DNA of 64,000 nt from Ovis canadensis (GCF_042477335.2 NC_091257.1:46408501-46472500); one strand, 5' to 3'. Positions 44,630 through 57,230 are shown, numbered from the stretch's first letter. Numbers and translations are program-made. Notes: generated from the letters alone by a model not told the origin.

Positions 44630-46112
44630 GCAAATCTCTTTTTTTTTTAATTGAAGTATAGGGACTTCCCTAGCTGTCCAGTGGTTGAGAATCACCTTCC
44701 AGTGCAAGGGGTGAGAGTTCGATCCCTGATCAGGAAGCTAGGATCCCACATGCCTTGCCGCCAAAAAACAAACACATAAAAAACCTCAGAAATTATATTG
44801 TAACAAATTTAATAAAGACTTTGAAAATGGTCCACATCAAAAAAAAAAAAAAAAACTTAAAGAAAAATTGAAGTATAGTTGATTTACAATAATTTCAGGT
44901 ATACAGCAAAGTGATTCAGTATTTCTGCAGATTATATTCCATTACAGGCTATTACAAGATAGTGGGTATAATTCCCTGTGCTATACAGTATGTCCTTATT
45001 GCTTATCTATTTCATATGGAGTAATTTGTATCCATTAATCCCATATCCTTGATTTGTCCCTCCCCTCTTCCTCTTTTCTTTGGTAATCATAAGTTTGTTT
45101 TCTATGTCTGTGGGTCTATTTCTGTTTTAAATATACATTCAGTTGTACTGTTTTTTAGGTTCCACATATAAGTGACATCATATGATAGATAATTGTCTTT
45201 CTCTGACATTGCACTATGTATTCTCTAAGTTCATCTGCACTGCACTCTTTTTATGGCAGAGTAATATTCTATTGTATAAATACATCACATCTTCTTAATC
45301 TAATCATCTGTTGATGGGCACTTGGGTTGTTTCTGTGTCTTGGATATTGTAAATAATGCTGCTATGAACGCTGGGGTGCATGTATCTCTTTAAATTAGTG
45401 TTCTCATTTTTTTCTGGATATATACTCAGGAGTAGATTTGCTGGATCTTATGGTAGCTCTGTTTTCAGTTTTTCAAGCAACCTTCATACTATTTTCCATA
45501 GGGACTGCACCAGTTTATATTCCCACCAACAGTGTATGAGGGTTCCCTTTCCCCATATCCTCTCCAATATTTATTTGTGTTCTTCTTGATGACAGCTATT
45601 CTGACCAGTGTGAGTGATAGCCCACTGTTGTTCTGATCTGCATTTCTCTAGTAGTTAGCAATGGTGAGCATCTTTCCATGGGCCTGTTACCCATCTGTAT
45701 GTCTCCTTGAGGAAAATGTCTATTCAAGCCATCTGCCCATTTTTTGATTGGGTTGTTTTTTTTATTGAGTTGTATGAGCTGTTTATATATCTTGGATGTT
45801 AACCCCGGTTGGTTGCATCATTTACAAATATTTTCTCCCATTCTGTAGGTTGTCCTTTCGTTTTGTTGGTGGTTTCCTTTGCTATGCCAAATCTCTTTAG
45901 TTTAGTTGAATCCAATTTGTTTATTTTTGCTTTTATTTCTTTTGCCTTAGGAGACCAGTCCAAGAAAATATTGCTACAATTTATGTCAAAGACTGTTCTG
46001 CCTATGTTCTCTTTGAGGAGTTTTATTGTTTTAGGTCTTACATTTAGGCCTTTAAACTATTTTGAGTTTATTTTCCTGTATGGTGTGAGAAAATTTTTTA
46101 GATAAGGGTAAA
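44630..46112 (-). mobile_element. L1 LINE 3' portion, antisense
   Basis: About 1.3 kb of antisense L1: 3' UTR ('gttgatttacaataatttca', 'ttccctgtgctatacagtat') followed by the C-terminal ORF2 region ('ggactgcaccagtttatatt', 'ttctgatctgcatttctcta', 'tctcccattctgtaggttgt'). Reading frames are degenerate. A SINE sits near its left end. Confidence 0.85.
44661..44865 (+). mobile_element. tRNA-derived SINE with 13-bp target duplication
   Basis: 'gggacttccctagctgtcca' to an A run at 44840-44855. The 13-mer aattgaagtatag stands at 44649-44661 and 44866-44878, an exact target duplication inside the L1. Confidence 0.85.
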
Positions 46113-47109
46113 TATCTCTGAAAAATTCATTCTTTCCAATACGTGGACGAAGAGTGCACAAAAATGTTCCAAATGAAGATGAATTTGGCTGACGTAGAAA
46201 AACTGAAAACTTCATTCTCACACCTTTCTAGTTTATGGATTTCACTTCTCATAAGAGAGACGAGGCATTTGATTCTGATCAAATTAACCCCATAAGAGAG
46301 GTCTGACAAATTAAAGCCCAGCAGTTAATTTGTTCTGTTGTAATTCTGGGTTTCTGCAGAACCTGGCCACAGCGAGTGATTCAGATTGTGGGCCTTGGAG
46401 TCACAGGGGAGTTGGCATCCTGACATCACCATCTGCAAGGTCTTGATCAAGTTCCTAAACTTGTCTAAGCCCTAGTTTTCTCAGAGTATACCACAAAAGT
46501 TAAATGTTATAATACAGATAAAGACTTAGCATATATACTGCTTGAAAAATGATAGTGTTATTATTGTTTTCATGACAAAATAGCACAGCTGTCATTTCTC
46601 TTTGTTTTATAATTATAGTGCTGCCACTTTGGAGAAAGAATAGGCAATGGGATACCACAGAATGAGGTTTTGGAGAAGGCAAGATTTCGGTTTAAAAATC
46701 TCGGTTCTACCTCCAGCTGGGATAACTTCCAGCACCATTATATAACATCCCTGGGTATCAGGGTCCAACTGAACAACAAGGAAATTACAGCTTATACTTG
46801 GGTGGTCTGAGGATTAGAGATGTTAGTTGAGCTGACACAAAATAAAAAGCCCTTAAAATTATTCATTACTACTGTCAATGGTAAAAACACTGTATTCTGA
46901 ATCAGAAGATGGGTTTTAGAACTCATTTTTCTGACTTCTCTGCCTCCATACACAGCATTTTAAGCAAATCAAATAATATCCTTGGGCCAGTAAATTATAA
47001 ATGGAGGCGGGAATTATGGCCTTATCTGTTGGTCACAGGGTAACTGCGTGAGGCAGGCTTTCAAAAATTATTATTATAACCAGCTAATTAACCTAACCAA
47101 TTAAACTTC
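46113..47109. other. intergenic, MIR scrap
   Basis: 46385-46500 ('ttggagtcacaggggagttg', 'ccctagttttctcagagta') looks like a MIR piece. Nothing else recognised. Confidence 0.4.
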
Positions 47110-47310
47110 ATTTTAGTCACATGCCATTTTTTAAAGTATACAGCAAGTTTTCCTAAGTATTATCACAATTATTTTGTACAGCAATGTCATAAGGATGGCT
47201 ATATTTGCACTTTTCACGGACAGAGGAACAGAGGGTCAGAAAGATTAAGTAACTTGTTTAAGACTGTGGAGTCGGCAGAATAAATAAACTCAGGTGTCCT
47301 GATTCTGAAA
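47110..47310 (+). repeat. probable MIR SINE
   Basis: 'ttcacggacagaggaacaga', 'gtcagaaagattaagtaact' and 'gactgtggagtcggcagaat' follow the MIR 3' layout. Confidence 0.55.
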
Positions 47311-47764
47311 TTCTATTAATAGTAGAGATTCGTGAGGCAACAGGTACTATTTAAGTGAGCTCATGAAAAGGTTTCATGTTTTCACCACTAAGATAGCAAC
47401 CTAACACTGGATGGTTGTGGCTTGGTCGCCGTGACCAATTGATAAAGGCATTGTTGGTGGCCTTGAATGACATGGCTTCAACTTCAACTGCTACTTCCTG
47501 GAAAGTGATGATGGGCAAGTCACCTTCTGTCAGAAGTTCACTTGAACTATAAAAGGAAGACTCTGAACTGGATAATATCTAAGCTTTTCTTTAATTTCTA
47601 ATTGGTCATAGGGTAGCAGCCACTGCCAGAGGAATGGAGATAAGACAAAATGTGAGCATATATTATAGTCGCCATTGTAGATCAGCTTGTCCTTAAATTC
47701 TGGGGACACATGCCATCCAAAGGATCGTCCAACAGCCACACTACCCTTCTACTAGCACACTTTT
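47311..47764. other. intergenic, nothing recognised
   Basis: No feature supported. Confidence 0.35.
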
Positions 47765-47890
47765 TCTTAAATTTTATTTTTATTTTTTGGCTGTGCCATG
47801 TGGCATGTGGGATCTTAGTTCCCTGATCAGGGATAGAAACGCTGCAGTGAAAGGATGCAGCCTTAACCACTGGACCTCCAAGTAAGTTCC
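47765..47890 (-). mobile_element. tRNA-derived SINE, antisense
   Basis: 'ttttttggctgtgccatgtg', 'ttccctgatcagggatagaa', 'aaccactggacctccaagta'. Confidence 0.7.
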
Positions 47891-50039
47891 TATCCTCCCT
47901 TTTAGGAAACCTCCCATAGTATGGAAATCTTTCTCCTGAAGCCTACAGGACCAGGCGTTTCCCCTGTCTATAGCAAAGCAGTCAGGGAACCAAGACTCTC
48001 CTTGACTGTCAGGATCTCAGTGGCCAGAGTTCATAGCCATGGCCTCATCACTGATCAGTCAGTTCAGTTTAGTTGCTCAGTCATGTCCAAGACCCCAGTG
48101 TGACCTGTTGTATGGTTCTTAACTGCCTAGCTTTCTCACACTTCTGTGCTTCTTGGCTGTTTTCCAAGCTGGTCCTCCAGCTCTCCTCTCATCCCAGTAA
48201 GTTCCCTTTAGGTTGAAGACAATCAGACTTAAATTCTGCTGCTTACCACTAACTGCAGGAGAGATTAATATCCTTTTTGCATTTTTTTCTTTGCTAAAGC
48301 CACTGCCAAGATTCTTGTGATGAGCTGAGCAAACACAATTCACACCAATGTTCCTAACTGTGCAATATATAAGAGGAACCATGCAGAAAATGCTAAAGAT
48401 TTAAAAATTAGTTATCTTTTCTTTAAAATTTTTAATTCAAATGCCACTGCACCTTCTGTGAATCAAGCATTCACATCCTTCTAAAAATATACTGCCGCAC
48501 TAATAAACAAAAATCTGTTCGATAAGATAAATTGATGGACTTGACTGGCACCTTATAAGATAGTGAGCGTAGCTGAAGAGTGCTATGTGCTTTGTAAATT
48601 TAGAACTGCATTCCCTAAATGTCAAGTGTTTATTACCTGGAAAAAAGAAAGGGAAAACAACTCTACGTTTGAAACATGTTTTGCAGTTTCCTTGATGAGA
48701 CATTTTAAGGACCATTGGTTGTCTAAATAGAAATTGTATTTTAGAGAAAGGAAGACTATGAAAGATTGTTCTCTAGTTTAAGATTATACCCTGTACCTTG
48801 CAATAAAGCTGTAAACTCAAGCAGGCATGCTGTGCTGTTTCCCCCCCACCTGCTTGTTCTCCCCCTTCAAGCCTTGTTCTTCACTTTGAAGACAAAGGTG
48901 TATGAAAATATTTAGCACACAGCCAGCCTCAGTAAGGTCTTTTTTTTCCCCAGTGAGATCTTACTAGATATGGTTTCCTTACTGTTCCTCTTTTCCTTAA
49001 CAAGGAACGGCAATGCTATGACTGTTATCTGAGAGTTAAAAGAAAGTTCATCTTTAAATTTCATGGACTCTGAATTTCATGAATTTGATGTATCATATAC
49101 TGTGGTTCCTAGAAATGGAATTTTTCAGAAGGAATGATCATTTTGAAAAGAAATTCTTCTCAAGATTTTCAAAATGGATAATAAGATTTTAACAGAAGTT
49201 TTCTATCTCTACCAAACTAGCCAGATTTTTTACTTCATCTGATTTCTTTTCCATTCTTTCTGCTTTAATAGAGGACTCTAGGGGGTATAAATATCTAACT
49301 ATCTAGGGGTCAGCTTCAGAGCTTTCAGGCCTCAACGAAGTTCAGTTGGTGTCTCACAGGATGGTTTATGACACAAACTATTCAAAGAACCCTTTCCTTG
49401 AATGGTTCTTTCATTTTTACTTGTGTTCTGCAGAGTCTGAAGCATAGCCAGGTTCAGAGCTGCTTCCTAGAAATTGATGTCAAGATATTAACTCTGAGAT
49501 GAGCTTTCCACAAGTTAAAAATACCAAGGAGAATCATTTCCCATGGATGGATCTTTGTTATAAAGACACTTCTAGATAAGTAAACAATCCTTGTAGAAAA
49601 AGAAAGCTGTTTGAACTGGCTTCCCTTGACCTTGCTTTTGTAGACTGCAGAGTTGATTTCAGAACAATTACCTCTCTCTCAATCTTTAAAATTTTTCCTA
49701 TGTCTGTGCCTGCCACTAGGAGCTGGAGAATCTTAGATGAATCACCAATCAGTCAACGATTATTACACAGCTCTATGTGAGGAACAGCAGAGTAGGGCAG
49801 GAAATTTACAATGGTGATACATCTTTTTGAAAACTGTACAGTTCACCATTACTGGCAAAGTGTGCATGTATCACAACAATTAAGGTGGTACCTCTTAAGA
49901 CAAGAGACAATCTAGTGGCAGGAGACAGAGTCCCTTTAATGGGACCACCCAGCACAAAAGGGCATGGCATGATGACACCAGCAGGCTACATTCCTAAACA
50001 GGAAATGGTTCACCACTCCACCAGGAGAAATGCAGACTC
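47891..50039. other. intergenic, mostly unassigned
   Basis: A 35-nt Bov-tA scrap lies at about 48060-48095 ('tttagttgctcagtcatgtc'). The remainder has no gene or repeat that I can name. Confidence 0.4.
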
Positions 50040-50501
50040 TTGAAGCAGAAGAATGGAAATCAGACAAGTGGTGAAGAGCCTCAGTCTCCAATGGTAAACC
50101 AGGTTCTAGTGGTTTCATTAGCTATGGAACCCTATACTAAGGTCACAGGTACAAAGGCCGCAGATGTGGAGTCCTGCACCAAGGTCATGCCTGGAACTGA
50201 GTCTCAGAGCAACCACTGCCATGAGCCCTCTGATCTATACTGGCCAGCTCCCTAACCCCATATTAGGTAAGAAAACCCACCCTATTGCCCTACAGCACCC
50301 TGACCAATCACCTAATGCCACCCTTTCAGCAGGAATTTTGTTTGAGGTTATAAAAATTGGCTAGTAACCCACAAAAGGGTCAGCTCTCCCCCAGGCTGGA
50401 CTGCTGTTCTAACAATGTCTCCAGCTCTAATAAACTCTGTTCTCCTCTCTTTCTGCCTCATGCCTGGAAATTCTTTTCCAACCCGCGCACAGACCACGAC
50501 A
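50040..50501 (+). mobile_element. probable solo LTR
   Basis: Has LTR order: CCAAT-like 'gaccaatcacc' near 50302, a TATA box tataaaaa at 50349-50356, a poly(A) signal AATAAA at 50429-50434, a U5-like pyrimidine stretch, and an end in 'gaccacgaca'. The left border is a guess and no flanking duplication was found. No internal retroviral sequence follows. Confidence 0.5.
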
Positions 50502-50985
50502 TTGGCTTTGTGCCTGGTTTGCTAATGTGGTTGTTTCAATAGAGCAAATCATTTCCTATACTTCTATATCAAACTCATCTCTCAGGTAGCTTGTTGGCTC
50601 TCCTCTGGACAGTTTTTCTGTGGTTTAAAGAATTTAGGATCTTTTGGAGGACCTCTAGGATGAAGACTTCCGGTTGTTGGATTACAAGGAACGATGAAAC
50701 AGAACCCTCTTGTATGAGATAGCAGTGCTCCTTTGGAGAAAACGCTACTAGAAAGCTAATGCTTTAGACCCAAGTCAACAGTGATTAACACCAATGATAT
50801 TGCAGGCAATTTCTAGTAGACATCTTAAACACTCAACACTGATCCTGGTTCCACCATCTATCATCTGTGGGGTTATTGTGGAGGACACTGAACCTCACCA
50901 AGGGGCAGTTTTCCCTTCTGCAAGATAGGAAAAAGCACCCCAGTGGGCTAAGGTGATAATGTATTTTTATAGCTTTACTTTTCTT
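50502..50985. other. intergenic, nothing recognised
   Basis: No supported feature. Confidence 0.35.
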
Positions 50986-51060
50986 TTTTAAAAATTAATT
51001 CATTTTAATTGGAGGCTAATTACTTTACAGTATTGTAGTGGTTTTGCCATACATTGACAT
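50986..51060 (-). mobile_element. L1 3' scrap, antisense
   Basis: 'ttaattggaggctaattact' and 'tggttttgccatacattgac' are the antisense L1 3' end. Confidence 0.6.
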
Positions 51061-51064
51061 GAAT

Positions 51065-51383
51065 AGCTTTACTTTTCAAATTAACCAATTAATTAATTTT
51101 TGGCTGTGCTGGGTCTTCACTTCTGTGCACAGGCTTTCTCCAGTTGTGGCAAGCAGGGCCTCCTCTTTGTTGTGGGGCAGGGGCTTCTAATTGCGGTGGC
51201 TTCTCTTGTGGAGCACAGGCTCTAGGCCCATGGACTCAGTAGTTGTCACTGCTGGTGACAACTCAGTAGTGGTGCATGGGCTTAGCTGCCCTAAGGCATG
51301 TGAAATCTTCCCAGACCAGGGATCAAACCCATGTTCGCTGCATTGGCAGGTGGATTCTCAACCACTGACTACAGGGAATCCCA
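51065..51383 (-). mobile_element. CHR-type SINE, antisense
   Basis: 'tttttggctgtgctgggtct', 'ggcttctcttgtggagcaca', 'accagggatcaaacccatgt' and 'ctacagggaatccc'. Confidence 0.8.
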
Positions 51384-52341
51384 GAGGTGATATATATTAA
51401 TACATAAAATAACCAAAAGAGCAACATTCCACACCCCATTAATGTCTTATTATTATTGATGATCAGTAAATCAGAAAGAAAAGACTAATTTATGACCCCC
51501 TGAAGAGTGAAAACTCACAGAAGAAAATGAATGAGGAAGAGGGATTTAAATAATCCAGGATGGAGAGATTTGCCAGCGCAAGCAAACTTTTCTGTCCCTT
51601 TCAAGTTCCATGTGATTGTGGTACATAAAACATCCCAGAAATGAGATAAAATCCATTTAGATGAGGTGATGGCTAGGGTCAGCAGTTCTTTCCTGTCAAA
51701 TGCACATGAGAAAGCTGGACAGCCTCATTTCCAATCAGATCCCACTGCTGCTCTATTATCTGGATAATTAAAGGTATTTTATAGCAAAACACTCCTTATA
51801 CAAAAAAAAAAAAAATGAAGCAGGCATGTTTTACTATAATGGTGCTGGGCTTAAGGTATGAGTGAAAAAGAATCAATGGGCTGAGTTTTTCTTTCTTCAA
51901 GAAGAGTTCTGTTTTAACCTAAGAAATAAAAACCATTTTACCATGATACAACCTGCAGTTAGCATATCAAGAACTCCATAAAAATATTCAATATTTTGAG
52001 AACACCTTAAAGTCTACTGCATAATAAACCACACTGCCAGAAGATTAAGTCCAAATGATAGCATTATAAGGAATAAAACTGGCTCAGTCAAAACACTATT
52101 TCCTGCCTCCAAACCCTCTAATTGCTCCCTCAAACTTGAGGGCTGTTTGATTTACAAGTGAAATGAGTTTCTAAGTTTGGAAGAGATGATCTTCACAGCT
52201 TTTTGGACTCTCTATTTTGCAAATGGAGAAAGTCCAGTTTCTTGATAGGACTCAAATCCCCACTTTATTTTGATGCTCCCCAAAGAAGCTGAATCAGAAA
52301 AACTCCAAGTAAAATAACAATGTAATCTTTTATTTAGACAT
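51384..52341. other. intergenic, nothing recognised
   Basis: An A run lies at about 51802-51815. No gene or named repeat. Confidence 0.35.
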
Positions 52342-52578
52342 ATAAGCATTTGGGGCTTCCCTGGTAGCCCAGAAGGTAAAGAATTTTACCTTCTGTGGTG
52401 CAGGAGACCCCGCTTCAATCGCTGGGTTGGGAAGATCCCCTGGAGAAGGGAATGGCCCTCCACTCCAGTATTCTGGCCTGGAGAATCCCGTGGACAGAGG
52501 AGCCTGGTGGGCTACAGTCTGTGGGGTCACAAAGAGTTGGACACAACTGAGAGACTAACACTTCACTCATAAGCATTT
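52342..52578 (+). mobile_element. Bov-tA SINE with 10-bp target duplication
   Basis: Sense element from 'ggggcttccctggtagccca' to 'cacaactgagagactaacac'. The 10-mer ataagcattt is at 52342-52351 and 52569-52578. Confidence 0.9.
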
Positions 52579-52674
52579 TACACCTTATCATAAGAAATGA
52601 GAATTTTAATTTTGTTTTTTAAAATTCATCCTGTGTTCTCCAACTTAACATTTAAATCCTATTAGTTTTAGCAG

Positions 52675-52785
52675 AGGCAAACTATTATATACAAGATGGA
52701 TAAACAACAAGGTCCTATTGTATAGCACAGGGAACTATATTTATTATTCTATAATAAAACACGATGGAAAATAAAAAAATAAATC
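52675..52785 (+). mobile_element. L1 3' scrap
   Basis: 'ggataaacaacaaggtccta' and 'tgtatagcacagggaactat', followed by an A-rich end. Confidence 0.65.
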
Positions 52786-53701
52786 CTATTAGTCTTAGAT
52801 TATTTACTTTCAAATCTGAGGTCTTACCCAATGATTGGTCTAAACATGAGACAATCATTCTATATTTATCTCTATCTTTTTGTTGATTCTTGCTCCTTAC
52901 AGCTGTCTGGAGCTGTAGATATGAAAGTCTCAGGACGACGGGTATCTCAAATTTGGAGGTAAACTAACACTAGATATGGCTGTGAAATAATTTTTTCGCT
53001 TCCACACACTTGGCCCTGGAACACACCATTCCTCTCACAGAACCCCAGAATGTCTATTACTTTCAGCATGTCAAAGTTATACAGTCCATTAACATTCTTG
53101 CACTTTATTTCAGATCCTTTCAAAAGAACTTTAAAAATGTGAAATGTTGTCCTATTTCTCTCTTATAAAACAGACAGGATCACAATACTCCTAAAATACT
53201 AACCTTATGATAGATTCCATTTTTATATATTTGTTTCCTGTTAGAAAAATGAAGCATAGTGATGGTTACTTGGAAGTTTGTGAAAATTATTTTTCAGGAC
53301 TTTTATCTCCAAGAGTTATATTAATGCCCTCAGACATGTTACTTACTTTCTCTTTATACCAGATTTTTGGGTAAATTAAGGAATATGTTGTAGTTATTGT
53401 TAGCTTTTCCCTAAAGAAGAATAATTACTCAAACCTCATGGGCTCTCCTATGAAAATAAAGACAATATAAAATATATTTGAATTGATAAAGGAAAATGAA
53501 TAAAAATGAGATGAAACATAAAGCAAGCAAATGAAAGCTTCATTGAGACATCACATATATAGTCTACTCCAATCTTGTTTCATTAGCATCTGAAATTTGA
53601 TATGTGCATTAATATCCAGTAAACAGTTCTCTGTGACTGTAGAAAGATGCTCAAAAATCAAAATATTTGACTCAAAGACTTAAAGCTGTAGGAAGGCAGC
53701 T
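52786..53701. other. intergenic, nothing recognised
   Basis: AT-rich, with no supported feature. Confidence 0.35.
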
Positions 53702-53768
53702 TAGCTGTGCTGGGTGTTCATTGCTGCATGCAGGCCTTCTCTAGTTGCAGTGCACTACTCTCTAGAGA
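53702..53768 (-). mobile_element. CHR-type SINE scrap
   Basis: 'agctgtgctgggtgttcatt' to 'tagttgcagtgcactactct', cut off where the BovB begins. Confidence 0.55.
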
Positions 53769-53959
53769 CATGGCAGAGCAGAAGGATGTGTGCTCATCTT
53801 CTCCTGCAAGAACTCCAAAATTACAACTCACTGCTGAACAACTACCAACAGGAGAATGTTGGATTCCATTAAAAAAAGATGCCCATGTCCAAGGGCAAAA
53901 GAGAAGCCCCAGCAAGATGGTAGGAGGGGCAAAATAGCATTTAGAAGCAAACCCCATAC

Positions 53960-54445
53960 CCTCCAGAGACTCTTAGAGGGCTCAAACAAACCTTGTGTGC
54001 ACCAGGACCCAGAGACCCCACGGAGACTGAGCCAGAACTGGGTCTGAGTGTCTCCTGCAGAGATATGGGCCAGCAGTCGACTGCTGCAGGGGCAGGGGCT
54101 CTGCATGCAGTAGACCTGGGTATGGCAGAAGCCTTCTTGGAGGGGTCACCATTAACCCCACCACAGAGCTGCCAGAACTTGAACAAGACTGAGGAAACAG
54201 ACTCTTGGGGGGCACAAACAAAACCTTGTATGTACCAGGAACCAGAAGAAAGGAGCAGTGACCCCACAAGAGACTGACCCACAGTTGCCTGTGAGTGTCC
54301 AGGAGTCTCCAGCAGAGGTGTGGGTTGGCAGTGGCCTGCTGTAGGGTTGGGGCACCAAGTGCAGCAGTACCTGCATGGGACCTTTTGAAGGAGGTTGCCA
54401 TTATCTTCATTACCTCCACCATAGTTTGGCCTCAGGTCAAACAAC
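53960..54445 (+). repeat. two tandem ~235-bp monomers in BovB 5' UTR
   Basis: Two successive units share 'caaaccttgt', 'accaggaccc/accaggaacc', 'agactga', 'gtgagtgtc/gagtgtctcc', 'cagcagtcgac/ggcagtggcc', 'gctgtaggg/gctgcaggg' and the 'ggaccttttgaa / gccttcttgga' step. The boundary is near 54195. Confidence 0.6.
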
Positions 54446-54556
54446 AGGGAGGGAACACAGCCCCACCCATCACAGATAACTGGATTTAAGATTTACTAAG
54501 CACACCTCCACCCATCAGAACAAGACCCAGTTTCCCCCTCAGTCAGTCTTTCCCAC

Positions 54557-55988
54557 TGAAAGGTTGCTGCTCAACCATGAAAGACCCGGTATTCTTGGCC
54601 TCCGGAGGAGAAGAATTCAATCTGGGGCCAGAGACGAGGCTTGATCACTCAGAGCTTTTGTGTAATAAAGTTTTATTAAAGTATAAAAGGGATAGAGAAA
54701 GCTTCTGATATAGACATCAGAAGAGGGCAGAAAGAGTACCTCCTCACTAGTGTTAGCAATAGAGTTATATACCTTTTAATTAGTTATTACAAAGAATCAA
54801 AAGAACGTCTGGAGGATATAAAGACCTTACTAGACCCACTCTGGTTCCAAATAGGAAAAGGAGTACATCAAGGCTGTATATTGTCACCCTGCTTATTTAA
54901 CTTATATGCAGAGTACATCATGAGAAATGCTGGGCTGGAAGAAACACAAGCTGGAATCAAGATTGCCGGGAGAAATATCAATAACCTCAGAGTTGCGGAT
55001 GACAACACCCTTATGGCAGAAAGTGAAGATGAACTAAAAAGCCTCTTGATGAAAGTGAAAGAGGAGAGTGAAAAAGTTGGCTTAAAGCTCAACATTCAGA
55101 AAACGAAGATCATGGCATCTGGTCCTATCACTTCATGGGAAATAGATGGGGAAACAGTGGAAACAGTGTCAGACTCTGTTTTTTGGAGCTCCAAAATCAC
55201 TGCAGATGGTGATTGCAGCCATGAAATTAAAAGACGCTTACTCCTTGGAAGAAAAGTTATGAGCAACATAGATAGTATATTCAAAAGCAGAGACATTTTG
55301 CCGACTAAGGTCCATCTAGTCAAGGCTATGGTTTTTCCAGTAGTCATGTATGGATGTGAGAGTTGGACTGTGAAGAAAGCTGAGCACCAAAGAATTGATG
55401 CTTTTGAACTGTGGTGTTGGAGAAGACTCTTGAGAGTCCCTTGGACTGCAAGGAGATCCAACCAGTCCATTCTGAAGGAGATCAGCCCTGGGTGTTCTTT
55501 GGAAGGAATGATGCTAAAGCTGAAACTCCAGTACTTCGGCCACCTCATGCGAAGGGTTGACTCATTGGAAAAGACTCTGATGCTGGGAGGGACTGTGGGC
55601 AGGAGGAGAAGGGGATGACAGAGGATGAGATGGCTGGATGGCATCACTGACTCAATGGACGTGAGTCTGAGTGAACCCCGGGAGTTGGTGATGGACAGGG
55701 AGGCCTGGCGTGCCGCGATTCATGGGGTCGCAAAGAGTCGGACCCGACTGGGCGACTGAATTGAACTGAGACCCACTCCCATAATTTACATTTTAAGATA
55801 ACAGGATTACCAGAAGGTTTTTTTTCCAGAGACTGTCCTCAAGCAGGATACATTATTGTTATATAATCCTAAGGAATGTAGAGGGAAAAAAAATTTGTCC
55901 TTTTTCCTCCTCCTTGAGAATTCCAGACCCTTCTCTCCTTGGGGACCCTCAGACTTCTTATCAACCTACATAGGAATTGACTCTCTCA
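54557..55988 (-). mobile_element. antisense solo LTR split by BovB
   Basis: LTR pieces 54557-54841 and 55769-55988. On the minus strand the U3 lies at the right. A TATA-like gtatataa lies at about 54764-54771 and AATAAA at 54672-54677. The + strand ends are tg…ca. BovB 5' UTR sequence continues directly on both sides. No internal retroviral genes are present, so it is a solo LTR or a lone LTR fragment. Family not identified. Confidence 0.6.
54842..55768 (+). mobile_element. BovB LINE 3' fragment inside the LTR
   Basis: The 10-mer agacccactc stands at 54832-54841 and 55769-55778, an exact target duplication. The body encodes the C-terminal part of the BovB RT in a 245-residue open frame (54881-55618): SPCLFNLYAEYIMRNAGLEE, an RVADD where YADD is usual, then CESWTVKKAEHQRID and [17 protein letters not shown]. 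The 3' end is 'gggcgactgaattgaactg'. 5'-truncated and inactive. Confidence 0.88.
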
Positions 55989-56435
55989 CCATGAGGAAAC
56001 TTCCATAAGCCTCTTATCCTTATACATCAGAGGGCAGACAGAATGAAAACCACAATCACAGAAAACTAACCAATCTGATCACATGGACCACACCCTTATC
56101 TAACTCAGTGGAACTATGAGCCATGCCATGTAGGGCCACCCAAGATGGATGGGTCATGGTGGAGAGTTATGACAAAACGTGGTCCACTGGAGAAGGCAAT
56201 GGCAAACCACTTCAGTATTCTTGCCTTGAGAACACCATGAACAGTATGAAAAGGCAAAAAGATAGGACACTGAAAGATGAACTCCCCAGGTTGGTAGGTG
56301 CCCAATATGCTACGGGAGATCAGTGGAGAAACAACTCCAGAAAGAACAAAGAGACAGAGCCAAAGCAAAAACAGCACCCAGTTGTGGATGTGACTGGTGT
56401 AGGAATAAAGTCCAATGCTGTAAAGAGCAATATTG

Positions 56436-57230
56436 CATAAGAACCTGGAATGTTAGGTCCATAAATCAAGGCAAACTGGAAGTAGTCAGGAGATGGCAAG
56501 AGTGAACATCAACGTTTTAGGAATCAGTGAACTAAAATAGGTTCTAAACTAAAATAGGACTGGAATAGGTGCATTTCACTCAGATGACCATTATATTTAC
56601 TACTGCAGGCAAGAATCCCTTAGAAGAAACAGAGTAGCCATCATAGTCAACAATAGAGTCTGAAATGCAGTACTTGCATGAAATCTCAAAAACAACAGAA
56701 TGATTTCTGTTCATTTCCAAGGCAAACCATTCAATATCACAGTAATCCAAGTCTATCCCCCAACCACTAATGCTGAAGAAGCTGAAGTTGAACGGTTCTG
56801 TGAAGACCTACAAGACCTTTTAGAACTAACACTCAAGAAAGATGTCCTTTTCATCATAGGGGACTGGAATGCAAAAGTAGGAAGTCAAGAGATACCTGGA
56901 GTAACAGGAAAATTTGGCCTTGGAGTACAAAACAAAGCAGGTCAAAGGCTAACAGGGTTTTGCCAAGAGAATGCACTGATTATAGCAAACACCTTCTTCC
57001 AATAACACAAGAGAAGACTCTACACATGGACATCACCAGATGGCCAACACCGAAATCAGATTGATTATATTCTTTGAGGCCAAAGATGGAAAAGCTCTAT
57101 ACAGTCAGCAAAAACAAGAGTGGGAGCTGACTGTGGCCCAGATCATGAACTCCTTTTTGCTAAATTCAAACTTAAATTGAAGAATGTAGGGAAAAACACT
57201 AGAGCATTCAGGTATGACCTAAATCAAATC
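56436..57230 (+). pseudogene. BovB endonuclease region, broken
   Basis: The frame at 56700-57005 reads GKPFNITVIQVYPPTTNAEE, DVLFIIGDWNAKVG and ENALIIANTFF, the apurinic-type endonuclease of RTE elements, with the GDWNAKVG block. Upstream 'CIRTWNVRSINQGKLEVV' (56440s) is in another frame, and further stops follow 57003. The provirus cuts the element at 57231. Confidence 0.75.

Larger units (their letters stand above)
53769..57230 (+). mobile_element. BovB LINE 5' half, interrupted twice
   Basis: 5' UTR from about 53769 ('acatggcagagcagaaggat') to 54556, resuming at 55989 ('ccatgaggaaacttccataa') and running through the endonuclease region to 57230. The left break is an antisense LTR (54557-55988); the right break is the provirus at 57231. 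The 3' half presumably lies beyond the window. BovB is an RTE-clade LINE that reached ruminants by horizontal transfer. Confidence 0.8.

Noticed and set aside
54881..55618. 245-residue open frame as an active retrotransposon gene
   Set aside because: It lacks endonuclease and most of RT, the YADD motif is altered, and the copy is 5'-truncated with a target duplication.
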